Positions 7,408 through 15,299 of a stretch of DNA of 35,583 nucleotides are shown one piece after another. The DNA lies in NCBI RefSeq assembly GCF_003172935.1, contig NZ_QGKS01000283.1, positions 1 to 35,583 of the forward strand, given 5' to 3'. The notes below the pieces were generated by a model. That model saw only the letters and a list, made by a program, of their open reading frames with translations. It ran no database searches and had not been told where the DNA came from. Position numbers and translations under genes: made by a program. The stretch is from Micromonospora sicca. Lineage in GTDB: Bacteria; Actinomycetota; Actinomycetes; Mycobacteriales; Micromonosporaceae. How positions within the stretch are numbered: the first letter of the stretch is position 1; the number at the start of each line of letters is the position of its first letter.

Positions 7408-8477
7408 GATCGCTCCCGGACGGCCGAGCGGACCTGCCGGATGCCCTCCAGCACCAGCTGCTCGGCTGCGGCGAGCTGATCCCGGCTCACCACCACACCG
7501 CCGTGGTGGGCGCGGATGAAGTCGTCGAACGCGGCGGCGGTGGAGCGCGGCGTGAAGCCGTACTCCCGCTCGAGCCTGGTGGTGTCCACCACCCGACCGT
7601 GCACGAAGAGGTCGACCTGGTCCAACCCGTAGCGGCCGAAGCCGAGGTTGCGGGCGATCGCCGCGGCGCCGGAGAGACCGGGCTCCAGCACCGGCATGGC
7701 CACCCGGCCGGCCCGCCGGATCGCCTGGGTGAGGGAGAGCACGCCCGGGCCGGCGACGTTGTACGTCCCCGGGTGCTCCTCGACGATCGACCGGTGTAGC
7801 ACCTCGAGCGCGTCGTCGAAGTGGACGAACTGCAGCCGCGGGTCACGGCCGAAGACGGTGGGCACCACGGGCTGGGAGAAGTAGCGGGTCAGCGTGGTGT
7901 CCGCGGTGGAGCCGATGAACGGTGCGAAGCGCAGCACGGTGGCGGTGACGTCGGGACGTCGGCGGCGGAAACCGCGGACGTACCCCTCGATGTCGAGGAT
8001 GTCACGGCCGAAACCGCCGCGTGGCACCTCGCGCGGCTCGGTCTCCTCGGTGAAGACCGCCGGGTCGCGGAACGACGCGCCGTACGCGGCGGTCGACGAG
8101 CGGACCACGAGCTTGCGCAGCCGGGGCGCCCGCTGGCAGGCGGCGAGCAGCTGCATGGTGCCGATGACGTTCTGTTCCTTCATCGCCGCCCGGCCGCCGT
8201 GCTGCTGGTCGGGGGCGCTGACCAGGGCGAGGTGTACCACGGCGTCGACCTCGAGGTCGGCGAGGAGACCGCCGAGCGAGTCGAGGTCGAGGCGGATCCG
8301 TTCGACCCGGTCGAGCAGGTCGGTGAACTCGGGGCCGGGGGTGGCCGGGTCGACGCCGATGACCCGTTCGATCCGGGGGTCGGCGGCGAGTCGGGCGGCG
8401 ACGTGGGCGCCGAGGTAGCGGCCGACCCCGGTGACGACGACGACCCCCGGAGCACCTGGGGTGCCACCGGGGGTCAT
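7404..8477 (-). CDS. NAD-dependent epimerase/dehydratase family protein (extended SDR)
   Basis: This 357-residue Rossmann protein has the nucleotide-binding loop VVVVTGVGRYLGAHVA near its N-terminus, an acidic end of beta-2 (VIGVDP), AVVHLALVS and a VRSSTAAYGAS segment. Where active SDR epimerases have YxxxK, I see GRDILDIEGYV, so the usual catalytic Tyr/Lys pair appears to be missing. I remember the mycobacterial relative (Rv0501, named galE2) having a similar sequence. It may be a non-canonical enzyme or a nucleotide-sensing protein. The C-terminal part (EPGLSGAAAIARNLGFGRYGLDQVD) fits this actinobacterial group. The start is ATG 8477. It is the first gene of a coupled pair with the acyltransferase and sits downstream of the bS22 gene. 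Confidence 0.85.
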   Translation of the reverse strand: MTPGGTPGAPGVVVVTGVGRYLGAHVAARLAADPRIERVIGVDPATPGPEFTDLLDRVERIRLDLDSLGGLLADLEVDAVVHLALVSAPDQQHGGRAAMKEQNVIGTMQLLAACQRAPRLRKLVVRSSTAAYGASFRDPAVFTEETEPREVPRGGFGRDILDIEGYVRGFRRRRPDVTATVLRFAPFIGSTADTTLTRYFSQPVVPTVFGRDPRLQFVHFDDALEVLHRSIVEEHPGTYNVAGPGVLSLTQAIRRAGRVAMPVLEPGLSGAAAIARNLGFGRYGLDQVDLFVHGRVVDTTRLEREYGFTPRSTAAAFDDFIRAHHGGVVVSRDQLAAAEQLVLEGIRQVRSAVRERS

Positions 8478-8597
8478 GTCGTGCGCCTTGTCTGGCAGGC
8501 GGGATCGAGCCGGGACGTCCGCGGCCTGATCACCTGAGCCTCCGAGAGTCGACAGTTGGCAAGTGGTGCCGGATGCCGGGCCATGGCCCGGCCCCGG

Positions 8598-8699
8598 TCA
8601 CTTGCCGAGACGGCGACGCTGGACGCGGGTCTTGCGCAGCAGCTTGCGGTGCTTCTTCTTAGCCATGCGCTTGCGGCGCTTCTTGACCACCGAGCCCAT
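8598..8699 (-). CDS. Small ribosomal subunit protein bS22 (AURKAIP1/COX24 domain)
   Basis: The 33-residue protein, beginning [18 protein letters not shown] and ending VQRRRLGK, matches the very small, extremely basic actinobacterial protein found on the 30S subunit and named bS22. It should bind 16S rRNA. The start is ATG 8699 with AAAGG seven bases upstream; the longer upstream frame is not needed. It sits between an excisionase-type HTH gene and an SDR gene, the same order as Rv0500A, Rv0500B and Rv0501 in mycobacteria. A promoter candidate lies at 8836-8865, giving a leader of about 130 bases. Confidence 0.95.
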   Translation of the reverse strand: MGSVVKKRRKRMAKKKHRKLLRKTRVQRRRLGK

Positions 8700-8835
8700 A
8701 CGACAGCCTTTCGATGCAACGTGCGGGGCGGACCGGGAGACACCACCGCGGGTGGCGTCGGTGACCGCTTGCGGACAACGGACCGGACCAGCGTGGTGGG
8801 CAGGGCGCACCAGGGTGCGGTCACGGTCGGGGTCC

Positions 8836-8865
8836 AGGGTAGCTGGAGTGCATCAGCAGGACCAA
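8836..8865 (-). promoter_or_regulatory. Promoter candidate for the bS22 gene
   Basis: On the minus strand TTGGTC (complement of 8860-8865) and TACCCT (complement of 8836-8841) are separated by 18 bases. The predicted transcript start, near 8829, gives a 5' leader of about 130 bases before the bS22 ATG. The 208-base gap between the HTH stop and bS22 shows no gene. Confidence 0.5.
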
Positions 8866-8907
8866 CGCGCCCCCGTCGATGCCCGTTACGTCGCACTCGG
8901 CGGTGCG

Positions 8908-9117
8908 TCAGGCGGTTTCCTGAAACGCGCCCCGGAGATAGTCGTGCACGGCGTGCTCGGGCACCCGGAACGACCGGCCCACCCGTACCGCGGTCAGCTC
9001 ACCGCTGTGCACGAGACGGTAGACCGTCATCTTGGAGACCCGCATGACCGTCGCCACCTCGGCGACGGTCAGGAACCTGACATCCGACAGTCGACCGTCG
9101 GACTGCGACGCGGCCAT
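8908..9117 (-). CDS. Excisionase-type helix-turn-helix DNA-binding protein
   Basis: This 69-residue protein is a single MerR/excisionase-like winged HTH: LTVAEVATVMRVSKMTVYRL (residues 16-35) followed by the wing GELTAVRVGRSFRVPEHAV. It resembles BldC-class small DNA-binding proteins and is the counterpart of Rv0500A, known from its place just upstream of bS22. It has no effector domain. The start is ATG 9117. A 17-bp palindrome at 9191-9207 lies upstream and may be an autoregulatory site. Its targets cannot be predicted. Confidence 0.88.
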   Translation of the reverse strand: MAASQSDGRLSDVRFLTVAEVATVMRVSKMTVYRLVHSGELTAVRVGRSFRVPEHAVHDYLRGAFQETA

Positions 9118-9190
9118 GGCTCACCGACCCATTCCCGTGCCCGGCGCGTGCCACCGGACGGGAGCTCCCGCCAGGACGGGCAACGCGCGT

Positions 9191-9207
9191 GTTACCAGTA
9201 CGGTAAC
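9191..9207. promoter_or_regulatory. Palindrome and possible promoter upstream of the HTH gene
   Basis: GTTACC (9191-9196), AGTAC, GGTAAC (9202-9207) form a perfect inverted repeat. On the minus strand the same bases contain TACCGT (complement of 9200-9205), which could be a -10 box. The gap 9118-9338 also contains the 12-bp palindrome CGGGAGCTCCCG at 9159-9170 and a T-rich stretch at 9259-9293 that may help end transcription of the permease operon; no gene is seen there. Confidence 0.45.
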
Positions 9208-9338
9208 GGGACGGCTGTGACCGGCGCGATCCCTTCCTGCAACTGATCATGGACGGGCCGCTGTTTTCCCCCGCGTTGACCTGGCTTTTTCCTCCCCGAT
9301 GCGCGTCTCGTCCCGTTGCCGGGACCGCCAGGCCACGG

Positions 9339-10523
9339 TCACTCCGCGCGCAGCGCGACCACCGGGTCGAGCCGGCCGGCTCGCTGGGCCGGCACCACCC
9401 CGAAGACGATGCCGACCGCGGCGGAGACCCCGAAGGCGAGCGCCAGCGACCACCAGGTGATCGCGGCCGGGATCGGCGAGACCGCGTCCACCAGCAACGC
9501 GGCGCCCACGCCGAGCGCCATCCCGGTCAGCCCGCCGATGGCGGTGAGCAGCACCGCCTCCAGCAGGAACTGCACGCCGATGTCCCGGGGGCGGGCGCCC
9601 ACCGCCTTGCGCAGGCCGATCTCCCGGGTCCGCTCGCGGACCGAGACCAGCATGATGTTGGAGACGCCGACCCCGCCGACGAGCAGCGAGATGCCGGCGA
9701 TGGCGGCCAGCACGCCGGTCAGCACGCCGAGGATGTCGCCGAGCACGCCGAGGATCTGCTGCTGGGTGACCGCACTGAACTCGGTGTCCGGGTGGCGGCG
9801 GGACAGCTCGGCGACGATCCGGTCGCCGAGTTCACCGATCCGCTCCCGGTCCGGCGCCTTGACCGCGATGCCGTCCACCCGCTGGGTGCCCCAGAGCCGC
9901 TGCGCCGCGGTGACCGGCACGTGCACCTCGTCGTCGCGGTCCACCCCGAGGCTCTGCCCGAGCGGGGCGAACACGCCGATCACCCGGAACCGCACCCCGG
10001 CCAGCGCGACCTGCTGGCCGAGCGGGTCGCGGTCGGGGAAGAGCGCGGTCGCGACGGACGCGCCGAGCACCGCCACCCGACGGCTGGTGTCCACGTCCGC
10101 CCCGGTCAGGTAGCGGCCCCGGGCGAGCGACCGGGTGAAGACCGTGGGGGTGTTCTCCAGCACGCCCTGGACGGTGGTGAAGTCCGACCGGTTGCCGGCC
10201 CGCGCGGTCGCCCCGGAGGCGACGGTGACGGCCACCCGGCCCGGGTCGCCGACCACCCGGGAGACCGCGTCGACGTCCTGCAACGTCAGCGGCGAGACCA
10301 CCGGGGCGGTACCCACGTCGATCTTGCCGGGCACGACCAGGAGCAGGTTCGAGCCGAGCCCCTCGACCTGCTGTTCGACCTTCTGCTTGGTGCCGGTGCC
10401 GATGGCGACCAGCAGCACCACCGAGGCCACCCCGATGATCACGCCGAGCATGGTCAGGGCGCTGCGCATCCGGTTGGCCCGCAGCGCGTCCAGCGCCACC
10501 CGCCAGGCCTCGGCCACCCTCAC
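9339..10523 (-). CDS. ABC transporter permease, MacB/FtsX-like
   Basis: The 394-residue protein has the MacB topology. One N-terminal membrane segment (SALTMLGVIIGVASVVLLVA) is followed by a large extracytoplasmic MacB_PCD-type domain (about residues 45-270) and three C-terminal membrane segments carrying the FtsX motif, with VSVRERTREIGLRKAVGARP between the first and second. It works with the ATPase and adaptor encoded just upstream as a MacAB-like mechanotransmission transporter. Such systems move peptides, lipoproteins or drugs, and the substrate here is unknown. The GTG start at 10523 overlaps the ATPase stop (GTGA). It is the last gene of the operon. Confidence 0.92.
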   Translation of the reverse strand: MRVAEAWRVALDALRANRMRSALTMLGVIIGVASVVLLVAIGTGTKQKVEQQVEGLGSNLLLVVPGKIDVGTAPVVSPLTLQDVDAVSRVVGDPGRVAVTVASGATARAGNRSDFTTVQGVLENTPTVFTRSLARGRYLTGADVDTSRRVAVLGASVATALFPDRDPLGQQVALAGVRFRVIGVFAPLGQSLGVDRDDEVHVPVTAAQRLWGTQRVDGIAVKAPDRERIGELGDRIVAELSRRHPDTEFSAVTQQQILGVLGDILGVLTGVLAAIAGISLLVGGVGVSNIMLVSVRERTREIGLRKAVGARPRDIGVQFLLEAVLLTAIGGLTGMALGVGAALLVDAVSPIPAAITWWSLALAFGVSAAVGIVFGVVPAQRAGRLDPVVALRAE

Positions 10524-11476
10524 GGCGCGCCCCCACCGCGCTGCTCATGGCGCGGAAGGCGCCCGGTGGCTCCGGCGGCGCCACCGGAGCCACCGGACGG
10601 GTGCCCCGGGCCGCTTCCGGACACGGACCGGGGCTCCGCGCTGGGAGCGGGGTCCAGTGTCTCAGGTCGACGCTCGCGGTCGGACAGCGGTCGATCATGG
10701 AGCCGGTCGCCGCCCGCCGTGACCGTGTCGGAGCGGACCATGCCGTCCCGCGCGGCGATCCGCCGGCGGGCCCGCGCGGCCACCTCCTGGTCGTGGGTGA
10801 CCATCACCAGGGCCACCCCGGACTCGGCGTTCAACCGTTCCAGCAGCTCCAGCACCGCCTCGCCGGTCGCACTGTCCAGGTTGCCGGTCGGCTCGTCGGC
10901 GAGCAGCACCGCCGGGTCGGTGACCAGCGCCCGGGCGATCGCCACCCGCTGCTGCTCGCCCCCGGAGAGCTGGTTGGGCCGGTGGTGCAGCCGGTGCCCC
11001 AGGCCCACCCGGCCGAGCATCGCCGCCGCCCGCTCCCGCCGCTGCCGCGCGCCGATTCCCCGGTACACCAGCGGCAGCGCCACGTTGTCCACCGCGGACG
11101 TCCGGGGCAGCAGGTGGAACGCCTGGAAGACGAAGCCGATGGTCTCGTTGCGCAGCGTCGCCAGCTCCGGGGCGGAGAGCGTCGCCACGTCCCGGCCGCC
11201 GATCACCAGCCGACCGTCGGTGGGCCGGTCCAGGCCGCCGAGCAGGTGCATCAGGGTGGACTTGCCGGAGCCGGACGGCCCGATCACGGCGACGTAGTCG
11301 CCGGGCGCGATGGTCAACGACACCCCACGCAGCGCCGGCACCGAGACGCCGTCCAGCTCGTACGTCCGGGACACGTCGACCGCCTCGATCGCCGGCACCC
11401 CGGGCGGCGGCGTCACAGAGCCGGTCTTCGTTCGCGACTGCGGGGCTCGCAGGCCCGGCTCACTCCTCGCGCTCAC
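10520..11476 (-). CDS. ABC transporter ATP-binding protein, MacB/LolD-like
   Basis: The 318-residue ATPase shows Walker A GPSGSGKST, a Q-loop in FVFQAFHLL, signature LSGGEQQRVAIARAL, Walker B VLLADEPTGNLDS and an H-loop in VMVTHDQE. It would energise the downstream permease at the inner face of the membrane. About 70 residues after the domain form a Gly/Pro/Arg-rich tail not needed for the fold; its DNA contains a 13-bp hairpin. Two starts are possible. GTG 11476 has AGGAA upstream and overlaps the adaptor stop (GTGA), but the first 20 residues then come from a repeat-like element. GTG 11416 gives VTPPPGVPAIEAVDV directly before the domain. Confidence 0.92.
   Translation of the reverse strand: MSARSEPGLRAPQSRTKTGSVTPPPGVPAIEAVDVSRTYELDGVSVPALRGVSLTIAPGDYVAVIGPSGSGKSTLMHLLGGLDRPTDGRLVIGGRDVATLSAPELATLRNETIGFVFQAFHLLPRTSAVDNVALPLVYRGIGARQRRERAAAMLGRVGLGHRLHHRPNQLSGGEQQRVAIARALVTDPAVLLADEPTGNLDSATGEAVLELLERLNAESGVALVMVTHDQEVAARARRRIAARDGMVRSDTVTAGGDRLHDRPLSDRERRPETLDPAPSAEPRSVSGSGPGHPSGGSGGAAGATGRLPRHEQRGGGAP
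10563..10596. repeat. 13-bp inverted repeat in the 3' end of the ATPase gene
   Basis: CCGGTGGCTCCGG (10563-10575) and CCGGAGCCACCGG (10584-10596) are perfect reverse complements with an 8-base loop. In the mRNA this would form a very stable hairpin about 40 bases before the permease start. It encodes the Gly/Ala-rich tail and may influence ATPase-to-permease expression. Confidence 0.7.
11424..11476. repeat. Repeat-like element at the adaptor/ATPase junction
   Basis: This stretch begins exactly at the adaptor stop codon and separates it from the conserved start of the ATPase domain. It contains the inverted repeat CTGCG gggct CGCAG (11438-11452) and, read on the minus strand, gives an atypical protein segment SARSEPGLRAPQSRTKT. 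I associate this sequence with short dispersed repeats seen between genes in Micromonosporaceae. That is recollection, not a search result, and only one copy is present in this window. Confidence 0.45.
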
Positions 11477-12861
11477 CGGAGTTCCTGGCCGTCGCGAACC
11501 TGGTCCGCGCCCCGGACCACCACCTGGTCACCGGCCTGCACGCCGCTGACGATCTGCACCAGGTCCTGCCCCTGCACGCCCACGGTGACCGGCACCCGGT
11601 CCGCCTTCCCGTCCCGCAGCACCCAGACCGCGTCCCGACCGTCGGTGGAGAAGACCGCCGAGGCGGGCACGGCGACCGCGTCGGCCGCCTCGCGGACCCG
11701 GAGGTGGACCACGGCGTTCATGCCGGGCCGGGGCGCCGGCGCGGCCTCCCCCTCGCCGAGGCGGCCCGCGCCCAGGGCCAACCGCACCCGGTAGGTGACC
11801 CCGCCCCGGGCGGAGGTGCTGGGCAGCACGTCGACCGAGCGGACCCGGGCGTCGTACGTCGCGCCGGTGACCGCGTCCAGCTCGACCGAGGCGGCCAGGC
11901 CGGCCCGAACCAGGAGCACGTCCGTCTCGTCGACCTCGGCGAGCAGGCCGAGCGCGCCGGTGTCGACCACGGTGAGCACCGGCGTTCCGGCGGTGACCCG
12001 CCCACCGGCCGGCACGGCGTCGTCCACACCGGCTGGCGGGCCGCCCTGGGCCGGCGCGAACGCCGACGGGTCGAGCCCCGTGGCGCCGCCCGCCCCGAGC
12101 AGCCCGGCCAGCTCGGCCGACCCGCTCGCGGACCGGGTGCCCCCGGGCTGCACCACCCCGTCGACCGGCGCGCGCAGGGTGAGCGCGTCGACGGTCGCCT
12201 TCGCCAGGTCGTACGCCTGCTGGGCCTGGAGCCGTTGGGCGCTGGACAGCGCGCCGACCGCGGAGTTCAGCCCGGCCACGCCGCGCTGCACCGCGGTGAC
12301 CGCCCGGTCGGCGGCGCGGGCGGCCGACTCGTACTGCCGCTGGGCGGACTCCACCTGGAGCAGCAACGCGGACCGCAGCTGTGGGTCGCCGATCTTCCCG
12401 GCGGCGGCCCGGGCCGTGTCGAAGGCCTCGGCGGCGGCCTGGTCCGTGCCGCGACGGCTGCCGCCCAGGTCGCCGACGCCGACGCCCCGGCCGGCCCGTT
12501 TCGCGGCGCGCAGCGCCTCGCGGGCCTGCCGGAGCCGGTCCTGCGCGGACGGTGAGCTGATGACCGCGAGCACCTGCCCTCGGCGTACCCGCTGTCCGGG
12601 CTGGACGCGCAGGCTGGCGAGGGTGCCGTCGGCGGGTGCGGTGAGGGTCGCGGCGGCCCGGGCGGTCACCGTGGCCGGGGCGTCGATCACCTCGGCGACG
12701 GCGGACCGGCCGACCTGGGCCAGCGCGACGGGGGACTTCTCGTCGCCGCACGAGGCGGCGGTGGTGCCGGTCAGGGCGACGACGGCGAGGAGCGCGGTGA
12801 GCAGGCGGGGCCGCGTGACGATCGGGGGCCGCGGCGGGTGGGTGCGGGCCACCTGGCCCAT
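11473..12861 (-). CDS. MacA/HlyD-like periplasmic adaptor subunit of the ABC efflux system
   Basis: This 462-residue protein starts with a hydrophobic export signal (LLTALLAVVALTGTTAASC). Cys38 lies in a weak lipobox (AASC), so it may be a lipoprotein. Then come a biotinyl-lipoyl half-motif (APADGTLASLRVQPGQRVRRGQ), a long alpha-helical hairpin (about residues 105-230), the second lipoyl half (TLRAPVDGVVQPGG) and a beta-barrel domain (GLLAEVDETDVLLVRAG). This is the membrane-fusion-protein order. In a Gram-positive it would couple the ABC permease to the cell-wall side. It is the first gene of the adaptor-ATPase-permease operon. The ATG at 12861 lacks a clear ribosome-binding site. Confidence 0.88.
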   Translation of the reverse strand: MGQVARTHPPRPPIVTRPRLLTALLAVVALTGTTAASCGDEKSPVALAQVGRSAVAEVIDAPATVTARAAATLTAPADGTLASLRVQPGQRVRRGQVLAVISSPSAQDRLRQAREALRAAKRAGRGVGVGDLGGSRRGTDQAAAEAFDTARAAAGKIGDPQLRSALLLQVESAQRQYESAARAADRAVTAVQRGVAGLNSAVGALSSAQRLQAQQAYDLAKATVDALTLRAPVDGVVQPGGTRSASGSAELAGLLGAGGATGLDPSAFAPAQGGPPAGVDDAVPAGGRVTAGTPVLTVVDTGALGLLAEVDETDVLLVRAGLAASVELDAVTGATYDARVRSVDVLPSTSARGGVTYRVRLALGAGRLGEGEAAPAPRPGMNAVVHLRVREAADAVAVPASAVFSTDGRDAVWVLRDGKADRVPVTVGVQGQDLVQIVSGVQAGDQVVVRGADQVRDGQELR

Positions 12862-12901
12862 GCTACGACCCGTCGGCGATCGTCGACCTGCCCGCCACCG
12901 G

Positions 12902-14296
12902 TCAGCCGGCGACGGCCCGCACGTACCGGACGCAGTCGTCGTGCAGGGTGGCCCACTGCTCGCCGAAGACCTGGTCGGAGGCCTCCTCGGCGGACCGCCG
13001 GTCGTGGACCACCAGGCGGAAGAAGTCCAGCACCCGCTGCTCCCCGTACCGGTCGACGAGGTGCCGGACGGCCAGGTAGCCGACCCCGTAGCTGCCGCCG
13101 ACCCGGTCGTCGGCCGCGTCGTCGGCCGGGGCCAGCCCGTCCAGCCGGCCGTTCCAGCCGCCCCGGACGAGCTCCCGCACCTCGGGCAGTCCGTCGTAGC
13201 GGCCCACCGGCTGACCGTCGGCGCCCGCGTACTCGGCCAGTCCCTCCACCAGCCACCAGGTGGCCCGGTCCGAGTAGCCCCGCTCGGGCAGCGAGGCGGC
13301 GTGGGTCAGCTCGTGCCGGAGCAGGTCGTCGACCCCGGTGGGCGACAGGCTCTCCGCGTTGAGCACCACGTCGTGGTGGCCACCGCCCACGCCGACCGCG
13401 TAGCCGGCCGTCCATCGGGGACGGCCGCCGCCGTACCAGCGCCGCCACTCCGCCCGACCGGCGTAGTAGACCAGGTAGCGGTCGGGGGGTGCGCCCCCCA
13501 CCGTGTACAGGTCGGCGACCTTCGCCGCCGCCTCGGCCTGGGCGAGCAGGCCGGGCAGTTTGGCCCGCAGCGCGGGCGTGGTGGCGACGACCGTCCGCTT
13601 CCCGAACGCCACCGCCAGGTCGCTGACCTCCCAGGGCCGGGCGCCGGCTGGGGCGGTACGGGACTCCTCCACCGCGAGCAGCCGGGGCTGCTCCCCGGCG
13701 TCCCGCCAGCGGGTGCCGAACACGGTGGCGGCCGCCGTGCAGCCCGGGACGACGAAGCAGTACTCCACCCGGGCCGCGAGCTGCCACTCCCCCGGCCGGC
13801 CGGTGACCGTGCGGGGTATCCCGTCCGCCGCCGGCCGCCACACGGTCACCCGGAGCGCCCGCAGCGCGGCGTACCGGCGGGTGAGGTCGGCGCGGGCCCC
13901 CGGCTCGGCGACGTCGAGGAAGCCGTTCCGGTCGCCGCCGAGCAGCGCGGCGGCCTGCCGGTCGAGTTGGGCGGTCATCCGGGCGCCGAGACGACGGGCG
14001 GCGGCGGTGGCGCGGTCGTCGCCGGTGGCCGTCCGTCCGGCCGCGCCGCCGACCAGCCCGACCAGCAGCACCGCGGGCAGCGCGCAGGTCAGCACCACGA
14101 CCACGACCGCGAGCGCCGCCCACAACGGCCACCGGCGCCGACGTGCCGGGACCGCTGCCGTTGCCTGTTCCGGCGCCGCCTGCGCCTGGGTGACGTTTTC
14201 GCCGGTTGCCGGGACCGGTTCGGGGGTGGCGACGGGGGCAACGCCCGGCTCGCGGTCCGCGGCTGTCTCGCCGGGCTGCTGGTCGCCGTCGGTCAC
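12902..14296 (-). CDS. Membrane-anchored HExxH metallopeptidase-like protein
   Basis: This 464-residue protein has a Pro/Glu/Ala-rich cytoplasmic N-terminus, one membrane segment at about residues 56-83 (WPLWAALAVVVVVLTCALP) and a large outer domain. The outer domain contains HELTH (His328, Glu329, His332) and, 19 residues later, WWLVEGLAEY with Glu351. This spacing fits a gluzincin-type zinc site, so proteolysis at the outer membrane surface is plausible, but the family is unrecognised. The start is GTG 14296, six bases after a -10-like TACCCT, consistent with a leaderless mRNA; no Shine-Dalgarno site is seen. It is followed by the efflux operon, whose first ATG is 40 bases downstream of its stop. 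Confidence 0.82.
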   Translation of the reverse strand: MTDGDQQPGETAADREPGVAPVATPEPVPATGENVTQAQAAPEQATAAVPARRRRWPLWAALAVVVVVLTCALPAVLLVGLVGGAAGRTATGDDRATAAARRLGARMTAQLDRQAAALLGGDRNGFLDVAEPGARADLTRRYAALRALRVTVWRPAADGIPRTVTGRPGEWQLAARVEYCFVVPGCTAAATVFGTRWRDAGEQPRLLAVEESRTAPAGARPWEVSDLAVAFGKRTVVATTPALRAKLPGLLAQAEAAAKVADLYTVGGAPPDRYLVYYAGRAEWRRWYGGGRPRWTAGYAVGVGGGHHDVVLNAESLSPTGVDDLLRHELTHAASLPERGYSDRATWWLVEGLAEYAGADGQPVGRYDGLPEVRELVRGGWNGRLDGLAPADDAADDRVGGSYGVGYLAVRHLVDRYGEQRVLDFFRLVVHDRRSAEEASDQVFGEQWATLHDDCVRYVRAVAG

Positions 14297-14302
14297 CGGC
14301 GA

Positions 14303-14308
14303 AGGGTA
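14303..14308 (-). promoter_or_regulatory. Leaderless -10 box of the HExxH gene
   Basis: TACCCT on the minus strand ends six bases before the GTG start at 14296. A partly similar copy (TACCCCTCGCCCGTCACC) occurs about 85 bases upstream, next to the end of the YrdB gene, and looks like a degenerate duplication of this start region. The 101-base gap to the YrdB gene has no other feature. Confidence 0.45.
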
Positions 14309-14397
14309 CGACCATTCGGGCGATCGAGCCAGGGCCGCGCGCCGGCGGCGTCGGCTGCGGCCCTCCCCCGTCGGACCGGTGACGGGCGAGGGGTAGG

Positions 14398-14733
14398 TCA
14401 GATCGGGTCGCCGGCCAGGCTGAGCAGCGCCTTGTCCACCGCCCAGAGCGCGACCAGCAGGATCGCCGGCACCGGGCGGCCGGCCAGCGCGAGCAGCGCG
14501 CCGCCGGTCACGAAGCAGGCGGCCTGGACGGCGAGCTTGCCGGGCGCGGGCAGCGGCACGGCCGCCTTCGGCGAGCAGAAGGTGCCCCAGACGACCGCGA
14601 TCAGCAGGGGCGCGCCGAGCCCGGCGAGGAGCCGGACGGGCCACCCGGCGTCGAGGGTGAAGCCCCACCAGCCGGCGGCGACGAGCATCGCCAGCTCCAG
14701 CAGGAAGGCGAGCGCCAACAGCAACCCCTTCAT
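14398..14733 (-). CDS. YrdB-family (DUF2568) small membrane protein
   Basis: The 111-residue protein has four hydrophobic segments: LLLALAFLLELAMLVAAGWW, a middle pair around LLAGLGAPLLIAVVWGTF and LAVQAACFVTGGALLALAG, and VPAILLVALWAVDKALL. The pattern FLLELAMLVAAGWWGF matches the YrdB/DUF2568 family of unknown function. Its ATG overlaps the TetR stop (ATGA), so it is the third gene of the hydrolase-TetR-YrdB operon and shares its regulation. Confidence 0.82.
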   Translation of the reverse strand: MKGLLLALAFLLELAMLVAAGWWGFTLDAGWPVRLLAGLGAPLLIAVVWGTFCSPKAAVPLPAPGKLAVQAACFVTGGALLALAGRPVPAILLVALWAVDKALLSLAGDPI

Positions 14734-15299
14734 CGGGACCTCCAGCTCCGGTACGCGGCGTCCAGCCCGGCCACCAGCTCGTCGAAGGAGCGGTCGATGT
14801 CCCTGGGCAGCCCGAACCCGCCGGCCGCCTCGAGGGTGACGAAGCCGTGCACCGCGGCGCGGAACATCCTGGTGGCGTCCACCGCGGCGTCGCCGGTGAG
14901 GCCGTACCCGAACAGGATCGCGTAGATCGCGCCGACGGCCCGCTCGGCCGCGGCGACGTGGTCGGGGTCGGCGGGGTCGGGGGCCCGCTGGGTGGCCGGG
15001 TAGCGGCCGGGGTGCCGGTGGGCGTACGCCCGGTAGGCGGTGGCGACGGCGCGCAGCGCGTCGTCGCCGGCTCGACCCGCGGCGGCGCCGGTCAGCACGG
15101 TGGCGATCTCGGCGGTGGCCAGCGCGGCCAGCTTCTGGTGCAGCGCGTCGGCGCCCTTGACGTGCTTGTAAAGGCTGGGCAGCGCGACGCCGAGCCGGCC
15201 GGCGAGCGCGGCCAGGGTGAGCCGGTCGTAGCCGACCTCGTCGGCGAGCCGGGCGGCCTCCCGGACGACGGTCTGCGGGGTGAGGCCGGCCCTAGGCAC
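14730..15299 (-). CDS. TetR-family transcriptional regulator (WHG-type C-terminal domain)
   Basis: The 189-residue protein has an N-terminal TetR HTH. LADEVGYDRLTLAALAGRLG leads into the recognition helix VALPSLYKHVKGADAL (residues about 19-55). A ligand-binding helical domain of the TetR_C_33/WHG type follows (AVDATRMFRAAVHGFVTLEAAGGFG). It probably represses its own operon through the 19-bp palindrome at 16094-16112 and responds to an unknown hydrophobic ligand related to the hydrolase's substrate. It starts at GTG 15299, overlapping the hydrolase stop by eight bases, and its own stop overlaps the YrdB start. Confidence 0.92.
   Translation of the reverse strand: MPRAGLTPQTVVREAARLADEVGYDRLTLAALAGRLGVALPSLYKHVKGADALHQKLAALATAEIATVLTGAAAGRAGDDALRAVATAYRAYAHRHPGRYPATQRAPDPADPDHVAAAERAVGAIYAILFGYGLTGDAAVDATRMFRAAVHGFVTLEAAGGFGLPRDIDRSFDELVAGLDAAYRSWRSR

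Noticed and set aside
13484..13499. G6-TGCG-C6 hairpin inside the HExxH gene
   Set aside because: Lies in a normally coding loop (VGGAPPDRY) and is likely a by-product of codon choice.
11795..14839. Long plus-strand open frame opposite the adaptor and HExxH genes
   Set aside because: Ser/Arg/Pro-rich translation with no domain, fully antisense to well-supported genes.
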